Source of the DNA: Afipia sp. Root123D2
GTDB lineage: Bacteria; Pseudomonadota; Alphaproteobacteria; Rhizobiales; Xanthobacteraceae
DNA: 64,000 nucleotides
Reading direction: 5' to 3'
Assembly: GCF_001425835.1 (NCBI RefSeq)
Contig: NZ_LMDP01000001.1
Location: forward strand, 745,476 to 809,475
In this document: positions 27,466 to 36,760 of the stretch, one piece after another
How the letters are laid out: the number at the start of each line of letters is the position of its first letter
How positions within the stretch are numbered: position 1 is the first letter of the stretch
Notes under the pieces: model-generated
Told to the model about the DNA's origin: nothing
Databases searched by the model: none
The model's input: the letters and a program-made list of their open reading frames with translations, nothing else
Program-made: the position numbers and the translations under genes

Positions 27466-27593
27466 TATTTGTGGCATACGTTTCTTAATTTGCCGCCTAT
27501 TTAGTTCGCCAATAGCGGACGAACTTCGGCTTCGGCTTGGGCAGCTTTGAGCGCCAGCGCAGGAAGCGCCCCGCCTTCTTGGAAAAGTCAGGC

Positions 27594-28544
27594 TCAGTTA
27601 GCTTGACGATACGTCAGACGCTTACCGGCAGCACCCTTGACGGCAAGGTCAGCACGTTCCCCATCGCTGTAGCCGAGCTTGACCCGGTGATTGTAGCGGA
27701 AGTCGTATTCTGAAAGGTAGCGGTGCAGGTGCTTCTCAGCGCAATGCTGATAGACGCCCTTCATGCCTCTTTTGAAAATTGAGAAGTAGCCTTCGACGGA
27801 GTTCGTGGTCACATCGCCGCGAGCGTATTCCTTGCGGCTGTGATTGATCGTCTCATGAGAGGCGAAGTGCAGTTCTGCGCCGTGATAGAGGCGGCTTTCG
27901 TCAGTGTGCAGGCGGGTTTCACGAGCGACGTTGTCCATGACGATCTTGCGAACGCTGGCACCGTCAGCAACGGCGACATGGAACGAGCGAACCGAACCGC
28001 CGCGCTCAACGAGAGACACGATAGCACGCTTGTTAGACGGACCCGGACGGCCGGACTTGGTGAAGGGACGGCCAGAGGTCGTGACCTTACGAACCTTGTC
28101 CTTAGCGACCGGGCCAAAATAGGTTTCATCGGCTTCGACGATTGCGCCTTCGCCGCCCATCGGGGTCGGCGGGAGCAAGCCACCATTGCTCATGGCTTCG
28201 CGGATACGATGCGAAAGGAACCAAGCGGTCTTATAGGTGACGCCCAAGGCGCGGTGCAGTTGATGGCTGGACACGCCCTTCTTGGACGAGGCCATGAGGT
28301 AGAAGGCCTGAAGCCAGATGTGCAGCTTGATATGGCTGCTTTCCATCACGCTTTTGGTAGTCACGCTGAAGTCCTTGCGGCACTCCTTGGCGCTGCAACG
28401 GTAGACGCCAGCCTTCTTGGTGGCGAACGACAGATTGACCGAACCGCAATGCGGGCAGACCCGTTCACCGCCCCAACGCAGCTTTTCGAGATAAGCGCGG
28501 GCGGCTTCCGGGGTCTGAAAATGCGGTGCGTTGAACTGAGACAT
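27594..28544 (-). CDS. IS1595-family (ISXO2-like) transposase
   Basis: 316 aa, complete. An N-terminal zinc ribbon (CPHCG ... CSAKECRKDF, about residues 34-60) binds the ends; the DDE-type core has catalytic Asp in EADETYFGP, Asp in HTDESRLYHG and the Asn/Glu-type third site TTNSVEGYFSIFKRG. This motif set is diagnostic of ISXO2-like IS1595 transposases. It starts 66 nt from the right end and has no frameshift, so it may be active. Confidence 0.95.
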   Translation of the reverse strand: MSQFNAPHFQTPEAARAYLEKLRWGGERVCPHCGSVNLSFATKKAGVYRCSAKECRKDFSVTTKSVMESSHIKLHIWLQAFYLMASSKKGVSSHQLHRALGVTYKTAWFLSHRIREAMSNGGLLPPTPMGGEGAIVEADETYFGPVAKDKVRKVTTSGRPFTKSGRPGPSNKRAIVSLVERGGSVRSFHVAVADGASVRKIVMDNVARETRLHTDESRLYHGAELHFASHETINHSRKEYARGDVTTNSVEGYFSIFKRGMKGVYQHCAEKHLHRYLSEYDFRYNHRVKLGYSDGERADLAVKGAAGKRLTYRQAN

Positions 28545-28585
28545 TGGGCCAATCCGTGTTGATGGCCCTTTCTAGGATTCTATCC

Positions 28586-28610
28586 TTATGGTGTCAAGTA
28601 TATAATTGGG
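28586..28610. repeat. Right terminal inverted repeat of the IS1595-type transposon
   Basis: Inverted match to 25812-25836; the next 8 bp (28611-28618) repeat the AATATAGT seen before the left end. Confidence 0.92.
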
Positions 28611-28654
28611 AATATAGTCCTATTATGGGGAATGTCAAGCCAATAGATGCTCGA

Positions 28655-29566
28655 TCATTGAGTATAGACTTCGTGGAATCGGATACTGCGAACATTCCGA
28701 ATTGTTCTGATGTAGTCGCGATATTTATCGTCCGAGCCATAGACGCACTTATGCCATTCAGCCATACCCGAAAGATAGTCTAGGTTATTAGCACCCCACC
28801 TTAAGTCTTTCGAAGCTTTAAAAAACGCTGCTCGAAAGCCGCGTTTTGCTGCACGGGATAGTTCAGGTGTTTTTCCTGATGTTTGAAGTCCTAAGGTAAA
28901 TCTAGGTGAGCTCTTTCGGTGAAAGCGAGTTTTGTCCGGATGAATCTGAAATCCATTTTCCGTCAAAATACTAGCGGCGATTTAGCGTACGCGAGTGTGA
29001 TTAAAATTTGTGTTAGCGAAAAGAAAAATGTCGTCCGAGTATCTGACATAGGAAAGTTTGAATGATTTTGCCAACGAGTGCATCTGCCTATCGGTCTTTC
29101 TGAAAATCAAGTTGCTCAGACAGGGGCTAGTTGGAGCTCCTTGGCACAAGGCTCCGTTCAAGGTGCAAAGTCGTGAGAGAATGTATGCAACCTTGCTATT
29201 GTAGCCGATGGACTCAAAAAATCTATGAACTCGAAATTGGCTTATGGATGGGAAAAAATCTTTGATATCTAATCTTAGTAGAGCTTTATGTCCGCTCAGT
29301 TGCGATGCGGCGCCCACAACCCCTTTATCTTTGACATAAGCAAAGCAAGCTTGATCCACAGGAATTGGCTCAAGTATCTTTCCAAGAATTGCGCGTTGAA
29401 CCCCTTTTAGCTCCGAACGTGGAGCTGATATTTTCCGTTTCCCGCCGGTTGCTTTTGCGATCTCAAACTCAAAATACATCTTGTCGGCTAGTTCAACCAA
29501 ATAAAAAATATGCTGTGGCGCAAATCCCAGAAACGCACTTAACGTATTTAGATCATTTGCAGCCAC
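28655..29566 (-). pseudogene. Retron reverse transcriptase, interrupted by an in-frame stop
   Basis: 303 codons in a single frame from GTG 29566 to the stop at 28655, broken by one TAA at codon 195 (28982-28984). Before it: motif A LRLDIKDFFPSIS (Asp100), QGAPTSP (142-148) and YSDD (176-179). After it: the retron-type continuation GFQIHPDKTRF and FTLGLQTSGKTPELSRAAKRGFR, matching the thumb/VTG region of retron RTs. The whole length (about 300 aa) fits a retron RT. The msr-msd RNA lies directly upstream. Without readthrough the product ends 16 residues after the catalytic YSDD and would lack the thumb. AT-rich compared with flanking chromosome. Confidence 0.88.
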
Positions 29567-29573
29567 AGCTATT

Positions 29574-29721
29574 CGCTCTTACTGACTTATCAGTTCGAAG
29601 GACGATTGTTCCGGCCGAAAGCGAGAGTCTGAGCTTTAGGCCGGAACTACGGCCGGGTTTCTACGTTCTATCCTTGCCCACGACGAATCGTCGTGGCCCG
29701 TATGAGGGATTACTAAGAGCG
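29574..29721 (-). ncRNA. Retron msr-msd RNA
   Basis: 148 nt bounded by the a1 (29714-29721) and a2 (29574-29581) complementary arms CGCTCTTA/TAAGAGCG. The G at 29713, in the context TTAG just after a1, is the candidate branching guanosine. An msr hairpin CCACGACG-ATT-CGTCGTGG lies at 29678-29696. The msd hairpin at 29608-29647 has arms GTTCCGGCC/GGCCGGAAC, extended inside by AAAGC/GCTTT across one mismatch, with a 10-nt loop. a2 ends 8 nt before the RT start. This is the classical retron order a1-msr-msd-a2-RT. Confidence 0.85.
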
Positions 29722-29746
29722 GTTGCAGCGTAATTTTGCTGCAACC
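29721..29746 (-). other. Strong hairpin between retron effector and ncRNA
   Basis: Perfect 9-bp stem GGTTGCAGC/GCTGCAACC around an 8-nt loop, extended by GAGC/GCTC past a one-base bulge. It starts 7 nt after the effector stop and abuts a1. No T-tract follows, so it may be a processing or stability element or the 5' end of the retron RNA rather than a true terminator. Confidence 0.6.
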
Positions 29747-29753
29747 GGCTCAG

Positions 29754-30597
29754 TCAAGCTGCTGCCAGAAAATTTGCTTTTAATACGCTCAAATAAGTTG
29801 AATTAGCTTCTGCCATGAGGGGGTCAAAAAATCCCTTCGTGGCTCTCCAGATGTTTCCCTCTCGTTGAATTGCTTCTTTGCGAATTAATCTTCCAATTGT
29901 TTCGTTTGTGTCTTGAGGGTTCAATCTTGTGAGTCCCACGATCATAGGAAAGGTTGGAGTTTCCAACATATTTATTCCCACCAGCACCGAAAACTCCAAG
30001 AAGCGAAGCTTTGCTTTTGCAAGGGCACGTAGATATTCCGCCGGACGGTCTGCGCTGTTCGCTGTGAACATTGCGAAAAATGAATCTGTCAATTTTGCAT
30101 ATTTAAACAGAGCGATAGGCATCTGAAGCGCGTGTATAGCTTCCTCTTGCCTTTTTTCGTCAAAGTAAATGACGTTATTTAGGTGCGCTTTTGCGAGAAC
30201 GCTTAGTGGTCCGCGGGCAATATAGCTCTCTGAATTGTAAAATCGGTCTGGCACCATAACGAACAGCCGAGGGCGGATATTTTCCATCATGCTGAAAGTA
30301 GCGAGCTCTGCAATAGCTCCAGGTGATTCAAGTAGTAATATTGTAAAGTCGGCCTTCTGAGCAAATGCGAGTTCGGCGGTTTGCAAATCGCTTCGCTTTA
30401 ATCCGTGCTTTTTGGGATCAAGCTCTTCACCCAGTATTGTTTGTGTGTTTGGAAACGATTCCATAAAAATTTCGGAGATTCTCGCGAAATCCATATCGCG
30501 AACTTTCATACCCAGGACCACATAGAAATACTCGCAGGCTTTTTTCGATGCCTGCTTTTTTCAAAATTCTAGGATCGTAAGGTGATACGATATTCAT
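29754..30597 (-). pseudogene. RcaT-like retron effector (nucleoside deoxyribosyltransferase-like), frameshifted
   Basis: The N-terminal part (from ATG 30597) reads VFLCGPG then YGFRENLRNF in one frame; the rest reads MESFPNTQTILGEEL, FTILLLESPGAIAEL and VMVPDRFY in another. Removing one A from the A5 run at 30465-30469 joins them into a 280-aa protein. The GPG start and SPGAIAEL with its Glu are typical of nucleoside deoxyribosyltransferase-like toxins in type II retrons. The C-terminal segment (NETIGRLIRKEAIQREGNIW) looks like a winged helix. The open frame from 30521 alone lacks the nucleotide-binding N-terminus. First gene of the effector-ncRNA-RT unit. Confidence 0.8.
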
Positions 30598-30720
30598 CTG
30601 CAAATTAGAGCAGTGGTTTGATTCATTCGCAATAGGATGGATGAAGCTATCAAATAAAATCCCAGCGCATCCGCCCAGGGTTTTCCTTTTTGGAATCATT
30701 TGCAGCACCCAAAAAGAAAA
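30598..30720. other. Upstream region of the retron unit
   Basis: AT-rich 120 bp between the effector start and the groL terminator. The retron promoter should lie here, but no convincing -35/-10 pair stands out. The in-frame extension upstream of ATG 30597 has no protein-like character. Confidence 0.4.
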
Positions 30721-30742
30721 AGCCCGGGATTTCTCCCGGGCT
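30712..30742 (-). terminator. groL intrinsic terminator
   Basis: Perfect stem AGCCCGGGA/TCCCGGGCT with a 4-nt loop; reading the minus strand it runs into TTTTTCTTTTT. Lies 31 nt beyond the groL stop and marks the chromosomal edge of the retron island. Confidence 0.92.
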
Positions 30743-30772
30743 TCTTTGTTTGTTGCGGTAGTCGGATAGGAT

Positions 30773-32555
<1,783 letters not shown>

Positions 32556-32560
<5 letters not shown>

Positions 32561-32873
32561 CGGCCTTCTTCTTGGCAGCGGGCAGTCCGGTGATGACGCC
32601 CATGATGTCGCTTTCCTTCATGATCAGGACGTCCTGACCGTCGATCTTCACCTCGGTGCCCGACCATTTGCCGAACAGGACGACGTCGCCGACCTTGAGA
32701 TCGATCGGGATCAGCTTGCCGGCCTCGTCGCGGCCGCCCGGACCCACCGACAGGATCTCGCCCTGCGACGGCTTTTCCTTCGCGCTGTCCGGAATGATGA
32801 TGCCGCCTGCGGACTTCTCTTCGGCGTCGATACGCTTGACCACGACGCGGTCGTGAAGCGGACGGAATTTCAT
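32556..32873 (-). CDS. groS: 10-kDa co-chaperonin GroES
   Basis: 105 aa, with the GroES start [15 protein letters not shown] and the mobile-loop region [26 protein letters not shown] lies 6 nt before ATG 32873. Caps the GroEL ring. It is separated from groL by 139 nt holding a palindromic repeat, an unusually long gap for groESL. Confidence 0.97.
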
Positions 32874-32913
32874 GCAGTCCTCCTAGGATATTGATAATAC
32901 TTGGGTTTAAGTT

Positions 32914-32940
32914 TTGGCAGTCGCGGAGAGCGAGTGCTAT
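32914..32940. promoter_or_regulatory. CIRCE element (HrcA operator) of groESL
   Basis: On the minus strand ATAGCACTC-N9-GACTGCCAA, against the consensus TTAGCACTC-N9-GAGTGCTAA: 8/9 and 7/9 matches with the exact spacer. It sits just downstream of the predicted -10 box, where HrcA would block transcription. Confidence 0.88.
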
Positions 32941-32954
32941 CGCAACTGCTGGGG

Positions 32955-32983
32955 ACATAGTCCGGAGCCGGCTGTCCGGCAAG
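32955..32983 (-). promoter_or_regulatory. groESL promoter
   Basis: CTTGCC-N17-CTATGT on the minus strand, close to the alphaproteobacterial housekeeping consensus CTTGAC-N17-CTATAT. The -10 box lies 15 nt upstream of CIRCE and about 80 nt before groS. Confidence 0.7.
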
Positions 32984-33276
32984 GGGCTGTAGCAGAATTT
33001 TTGGCACTCCAGAATGACGATTGCCAGCGGCCGCTGCGCTTTCGTTAAGCATCGTTAACTGCGTGGGGTTAGCCGCGATGGCTGTCAGCAGACTCGCAAG
33101 GGCGCTGCTAGTGCCTTGATTGTTAACACTTTATTTAATCTTTAGGCTTGAGATCGAGGCTTGTACGGCGTCAAATTTCATCTGAGCGCGTTGTCCCACG
33201 AAGCGGATTCGGACGTGTGCTGAGTGAGAACCGAGTTTCGTGCGGCCGGATGCGCTCCAGACATGGAGATTGGCAG
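32984..33276. other. Intergenic region between groESL and usg-like gene
   Basis: Rich in GTTAA words (33051, 33120), at N6 or N8 spacing rather than the N7 of CtrA sites. No open frame of protein character or RNA gene seen; the usg-like promoter is presumably here. Confidence 0.4.
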
Positions 33277-33579
33277 ATGGCTTCACAGTACCCGGCGTCC
33301 CCAGGGGGACAGGTCTCGCCGGATTTTCTCAAGCAACTCGCGGGCTATGGGCTGACGACGGCGGAGATCCTTTACCGCCGCCCCGATCACCGCTGGCTGC
33401 TGCAATCCTACGTCTGGCAGAACTACGACGTGTTTCCGAACTTTCCGGCGCTGAAGGATTTTCTCGCCTTCTGGCAGGACAAGCTCGAGGGCCCGTTGTT
33501 TTCCGTCACGGTCGCGCACTCGAAGCTGATCAAGCCCGCCGAACTGAAAGCGGTGGACGGGATGTTCCGGCTGCATTGA
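33277..33579 (+). CDS. Usg-like family protein
   Basis: 100 aa from ATG 33277. The pattern DFLKQLAGYGLTTAEILYRRPDH and NYDVFPNFPALKDFLAFWQDKLEGPL is that of the small Usg family found in alphaproteobacteria. The function is unknown despite the name, which comes from a position next to other genes. Stands alone. Confidence 0.85.
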   Translation: MASQYPASPGGQVSPDFLKQLAGYGLTTAEILYRRPDHRWLLQSYVWQNYDVFPNFPALKDFLAFWQDKLEGPLFSVTVAHSKLIKPAELKAVDGMFRLH

Positions 33580-33682
33580 GCGGTTGGGCGCGCCTCGCGA
33601 TTGCATTGTCGCGCCGCCGGGCAATGGCTAACCTCACTGTGCTGCGCGCGATGCGATGCAGACCAACGCAGGGAGGTCGGTC

Positions 33683-34240
33683 ATGGCCAAAGCCAAAGCC
33701 AAATCACGCGCGGCCGCGAAGCCGGGCGCGCTGAAAAAATCACCGCCACGCAAGACAGCCGCGGCTGCGAAACCCTCATCCCGTGCATCCGGCAAAACAA
33801 AAGCCCGCGCGTCGGTATCGCCGCGGCCGGCTGCGTCGGCGAAGCGGCCCGTCCGTCGCAAGCAACGTGTCGCCGTGAGCCATCACCGCGAGGAAGATTT
33901 CGCGCCGGGACTGCGCGCTTACGCGCATTATCGCGATCTCGGGATTGCCGATGCGACCCGCGGCCTCGCCCAGGCCCATGTCATCCGCCTGATCGGGCCG
34001 TGCGACCCGAAGGAGGTTTCAAAACTCCACTTCCACGACATCGAATTCCAGATGGTGTTCGTGCTCAAGGGATGGGTGAAGGTCTACCTCGAAGGGCAGG
34101 GCGAGGTCATGATGCGCGAACGCAGCTGCTGGACACAGCCGCCGCGCATCAGGCACCTGATCCTCGATTATTCGGACAACTGCGAATTGCTCGAAATCAT
34201 CCTTCCTGCGGAGTTCAAGACCGTCGAACTGGTGGCTTAG
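33683..34240 (+). CDS. Cupin protein with basic N-terminal tail
   Basis: 185 aa from ATG 33683. Residues 1-65 are a Lys/Ala/Ser/Arg-rich disordered tail; residues about 75-180 form a cupin with metal-ligand candidates in KLHFHDIEFQMVFVLKG and EVMMRERSCWTQPPRIRH. The basic tail suggests binding to nucleic acid or an acidic partner (inference). Substrate unknown. Confidence 0.75.
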   Translation: MAKAKAKSRAAAKPGALKKSPPRKTAAAAKPSSRASGKTKARASVSPRPAASAKRPVRRKQRVAVSHHREEDFAPGLRAYAHYRDLGIADATRGLAQAHVIRLIGPCDPKEVSKLHFHDIEFQMVFVLKGWVKVYLEGQGEVMMRERSCWTQPPRIRHLILDYSDNCELLEIILPAEFKTVELVA

Positions 34241-34301
34241 AACGCGGCATGTGCGATTGCCGCAGGATGGTGCGAACCGGCAGTCGATAGCGTAGACCTC
34301 A

Positions 34302-35114
34302 GTGATGTTCGATGAATATCTGTCCGCCTGGGATCTGATCCCCGATGGTGCTCCCATCGTGACCCGTGCGGCGCGCCTGCTGCCGGTCCGGCAGCACGGC
34401 GCGGCGGCAATGCTGAAGATTGCCGACCACGAGGACGAGCGGGTCGGTGGCTCGGTGATGCAGTGGTGGAACGGCGACGGCGCCGCCCGTGTGCTGGCCC
34501 GCGACGATGCTGCGATTTTGCTGGAACGTGCCGAGGGACCAGCGTCGCTCGCGGTAATGTCCCGGACCGGACGCGATGACGAAGCTTGCGCGATTCTCTG
34601 CACCGTTGCCGCGCGGCTGCATGGTCGCCGTTCAGACCCGCCGCCAAATCTGTTGCCGCTGGCACACTGGTTTCGCGATCTCGAACCCGCTGCTGCAAAG
34701 TACGGCGGCATTCTGGCGCAATCCGCCGAAGCGGCGCGAAGGCTGCTGGCGCAGCCGCGCGATGTCTGCGTTCTTCACGGCGATCTGCACCACAACAATG
34801 TGCTGGATTTCGGCGCGCGCGGATGGCTCGCGATCGATCCCAAGCATCTGATCGGAGAACGAGCGTTCGACTATGCGAACATCTTCACGAATCCGGACCT
34901 CGACCATCCGCAATGGCCGGTCGCGACTATTCCGGAGCGGTTCGCACAGCGGCTGGAGATTGTGACAGATGTCGCGAAGATCGACCGGACGCGGATGCTG
35001 CGGTGGATTCTGGCGTGGACCGGACTGTCCGCGGCCTGGTACTTTGACGATAGCGATCCTGCCGAGGTCGATCTGCGCGTCGCTGAACTGGCGTCAGCGG
35101 AATTGAACCGCTGA
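34302..35114 (+). CDS. Aminoglycoside 6-phosphotransferase-like kinase
   Basis: 270 aa, full length for the APH(6)/hydroxyurea-kinase-like family. The catalytic loop VLHGDLHHNNVLDF and the metal-binding DPK with FDYANIF are intact. Such chromosomal enzymes may phosphorylate streptomycin or unrelated metabolites; resistance cannot be assumed from sequence alone. Confidence 0.82.
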   Translation: MMFDEYLSAWDLIPDGAPIVTRAARLLPVRQHGAAAMLKIADHEDERVGGSVMQWWNGDGAARVLARDDAAILLERAEGPASLAVMSRTGRDDEACAILCTVAARLHGRRSDPPPNLLPLAHWFRDLEPAAAKYGGILAQSAEAARRLLAQPRDVCVLHGDLHHNNVLDFGARGWLAIDPKHLIGERAFDYANIFTNPDLDHPQWPVATIPERFAQRLEIVTDVAKIDRTRMLRWILAWTGLSAAWYFDDSDPAEVDLRVAELASAELNR

Positions 35115-35150
35115 CGGAGTTGACGAGACGGCTTTGTCCGCATGGACGCA

Positions 35151-35825
35151 TTATTCTTGTCGATCTTGAGAAACAAATTCGGCGGTGCTGATTGGTTCCC
35201 GGTCTTGGATCGAGCCGAGTGCATCCAGAGGTTTGTGAAGAAGACGATTTTTCAGTGCCGATAATTCTTCTTCTGTAACCCCCATCTCTCTTAAAATGCG
35301 GAGTTTGCCACTAAATATCTCATTTTTCCGCAGCTCATTTTCGAGTCTAAGCTTTTCGTTCTCGTGACCTTCGCGATAACTCTTATCCTTCCGCCGTTCG
35401 TGTCGGTCGTTTAGATAAAGTCGTAATACCTCAAGCGGGTTTAATTTTCCGAAGAACTCCCAAAAACCCGGAGAGTTAAACGTAGCTCCTCTAAGGACTA
35501 GCTGGCTTTCGGCCGGCACCATCTCGTTCGGGCTGAAATATTCAGTTTGAGACTGTCGATAGTAGAAGCCAATTTTACTTAAGAATTGTCTTCGAAGTAA
35601 TCGAGGTGAGCGATAGCGAAATTCCGGGGAGAATCTTTCGAACTCATGTGCCATTGCTGCAACCTGCCAAGTGATCGAGTCAAATAGAAGAACCGAGTTG
35701 TAGGCGGTCAGGACTGCCCCAAAAAGAGTTTGAATTTGATCGAGAGGAACTCCGCTGACACCACGAATGCGTAGAGTGGTGGATGGTATGTATGGAGTCG
35801 ATAATTCGAATTCCGGAGAAATCAT
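35151..35825 (-). CDS. AT-rich orphan protein, unknown
   Basis: 224 aa, codon use clearly AT-richer than its neighbours. The first 130 residues are mixed alpha/beta without a family I recognise; residues about 130-185 are highly charged (RHERRKDKSYREGHENEKLRLENELRK) and predicted coiled coil. No signal peptide or membrane segment. Composition suggests acquisition by transfer; no mobile gene is adjacent. Confidence 0.6.
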   Translation of the reverse strand: MISPEFELSTPYIPSTTLRIRGVSGVPLDQIQTLFGAVLTAYNSVLLFDSITWQVAAMAHEFERFSPEFRYRSPRLLRRQFLSKIGFYYRQSQTEYFSPNEMVPAESQLVLRGATFNSPGFWEFFGKLNPLEVLRLYLNDRHERRKDKSYREGHENEKLRLENELRKNEIFSGKLRILREMGVTEEELSALKNRLLHKPLDALGSIQDREPISTAEFVSQDRQE

Positions 35826-35879
35826 GAAATATCCCTTTTAGAAATCGAGATGGTCCTTATTCGCGGCTAACACAAAACG

Positions 35880-36632
35880 TCACCCCCGCCCGACGAACGG
35901 CATCTGGGTCGCCATGATGTTGACGAACATCGCATTGGCGTCGAGCGGGCGCGTCGCCATGAACACCAGTGCGTCGGCGACGTTCTGCACGTCCATCCGC
36001 GGTTCGATCATCATGTCGCCGCGCGGCTGCTTGACGCCGGCGGTCATGCGCTCGGTCATTTCGGTGGCGGCGTTACCGACGTCTATCTGGCCGCAGGCGA
36101 TGTCATAGGCGCGGCCGTCGAGCGATGTCGCACGGGTCAGGCCAGTGATGGCGTGCTTGGTGGCGGTGTAGGGCGACGACAGCGGACGCGGCGCGTAGGC
36201 CGAGATCGAACCGTTGTTGATGATGCGGCCGCCGCGCGGCTTCTGGTCCTTCATGATGCGGAAGGCGTGCTGGGTGCACAGGAACGGCGCGGTGAGGTTG
36301 GTGTCCACCACCGCCTGCCATTGCGCGAGGCTGAGATCTTCCAGCGGGATCGCCGGCGCGCCGATGCCGGCATTGTTGAACAGCACGTCGAGGCGGCCGA
36401 GGTCGCTCTTGATCTTCGCGAACAGCGCCGCGATCGAGTCGGGATCGGTCATGTCGGACGGCACTACGAGGCTCTTGCCGAAATCCTTGCCGGCCTTGGC
36501 GGTGTCTTCGAGGTTTTCCTTGCGCCGCCCGGTCAGCACCAGCGTGAAGCCCGCCTTCATCAGCGCCAGCGAGCACGCCCGCCCGATTCCCGAGCCCGCG
36601 CCGGTGACGAGTGCGACTTTGAGATCAGCCAT
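35880..36632 (-). CDS. Short-chain dehydrogenase/reductase
   Basis: 250-aa classical SDR. NAD(P)-binding TGAGSGIG is at residues 10-17, NNAG at 86-89 and the catalytic set Ser142/Ser144, Tyr155 and Lys159 (YTATK). Arg residues after the second strand (TGRRKE) suggest NADP preference. Substrate unknown; no partner genes nearby. Confidence 0.9.
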   Translation of the reverse strand: MADLKVALVTGAGSGIGRACSLALMKAGFTLVLTGRRKENLEDTAKAGKDFGKSLVVPSDMTDPDSIAALFAKIKSDLGRLDVLFNNAGIGAPAIPLEDLSLAQWQAVVDTNLTAPFLCTQHAFRIMKDQKPRGGRIINNGSISAYAPRPLSSPYTATKHAITGLTRATSLDGRAYDIACGQIDVGNAATEMTERMTAGVKQPRGDMMIEPRMDVQNVADALVFMATRPLDANAMFVNIMATQMPFVGRG

Positions 36633-36760
36633 GTTTCTTCCCTTTGTTCTTGTGTGGCGCGACGCTGGGTGGAGATCGCTGTCCGCCGCCAGGCGTCATT
36701 GCCCGGCGCCGCTTGATGCGGTTGTACGACAAGATACGACGGGAGGTCGGGCCGATGCAA

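Larger units (their letters stand above)
25804..28618. mobile_element. IS1595-family transposon with passenger genes, including target duplication
   Basis: The element spans 25812-28610 (2,799 bp). Terminal inverted repeats start CCCAATTATATACTTGA (17/17 perfect, 23/25 overall), at 25812-25836 and 28586-28610. Exact 8-bp direct repeats AATATAGT flank it at 25804-25811 and 28611-28618; 8 bp is the target-site length known for IS1595. It encodes an ISXO2-type transposase, a HEPN-like protein, a 52-aa basic protein and a NYN protein, plus a candidate small RNA. IS1595 elements with passenger genes are a known type; this cargo combination I do not recognise. Ends and duplication are intact, so insertion is probably recent. 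Confidence 0.93.

Noticed and set aside
29365..29733. Plus-strand frame of 122 codons across the retron RNA and RT start
   Set aside because: Overlaps conserved RNA stems and RT codons on the other strand; no protein character.
33051..33140. GTTAA pairs upstream of the usg-like gene as CtrA boxes
   Set aside because: Spacing is N6 or N8 instead of N7.
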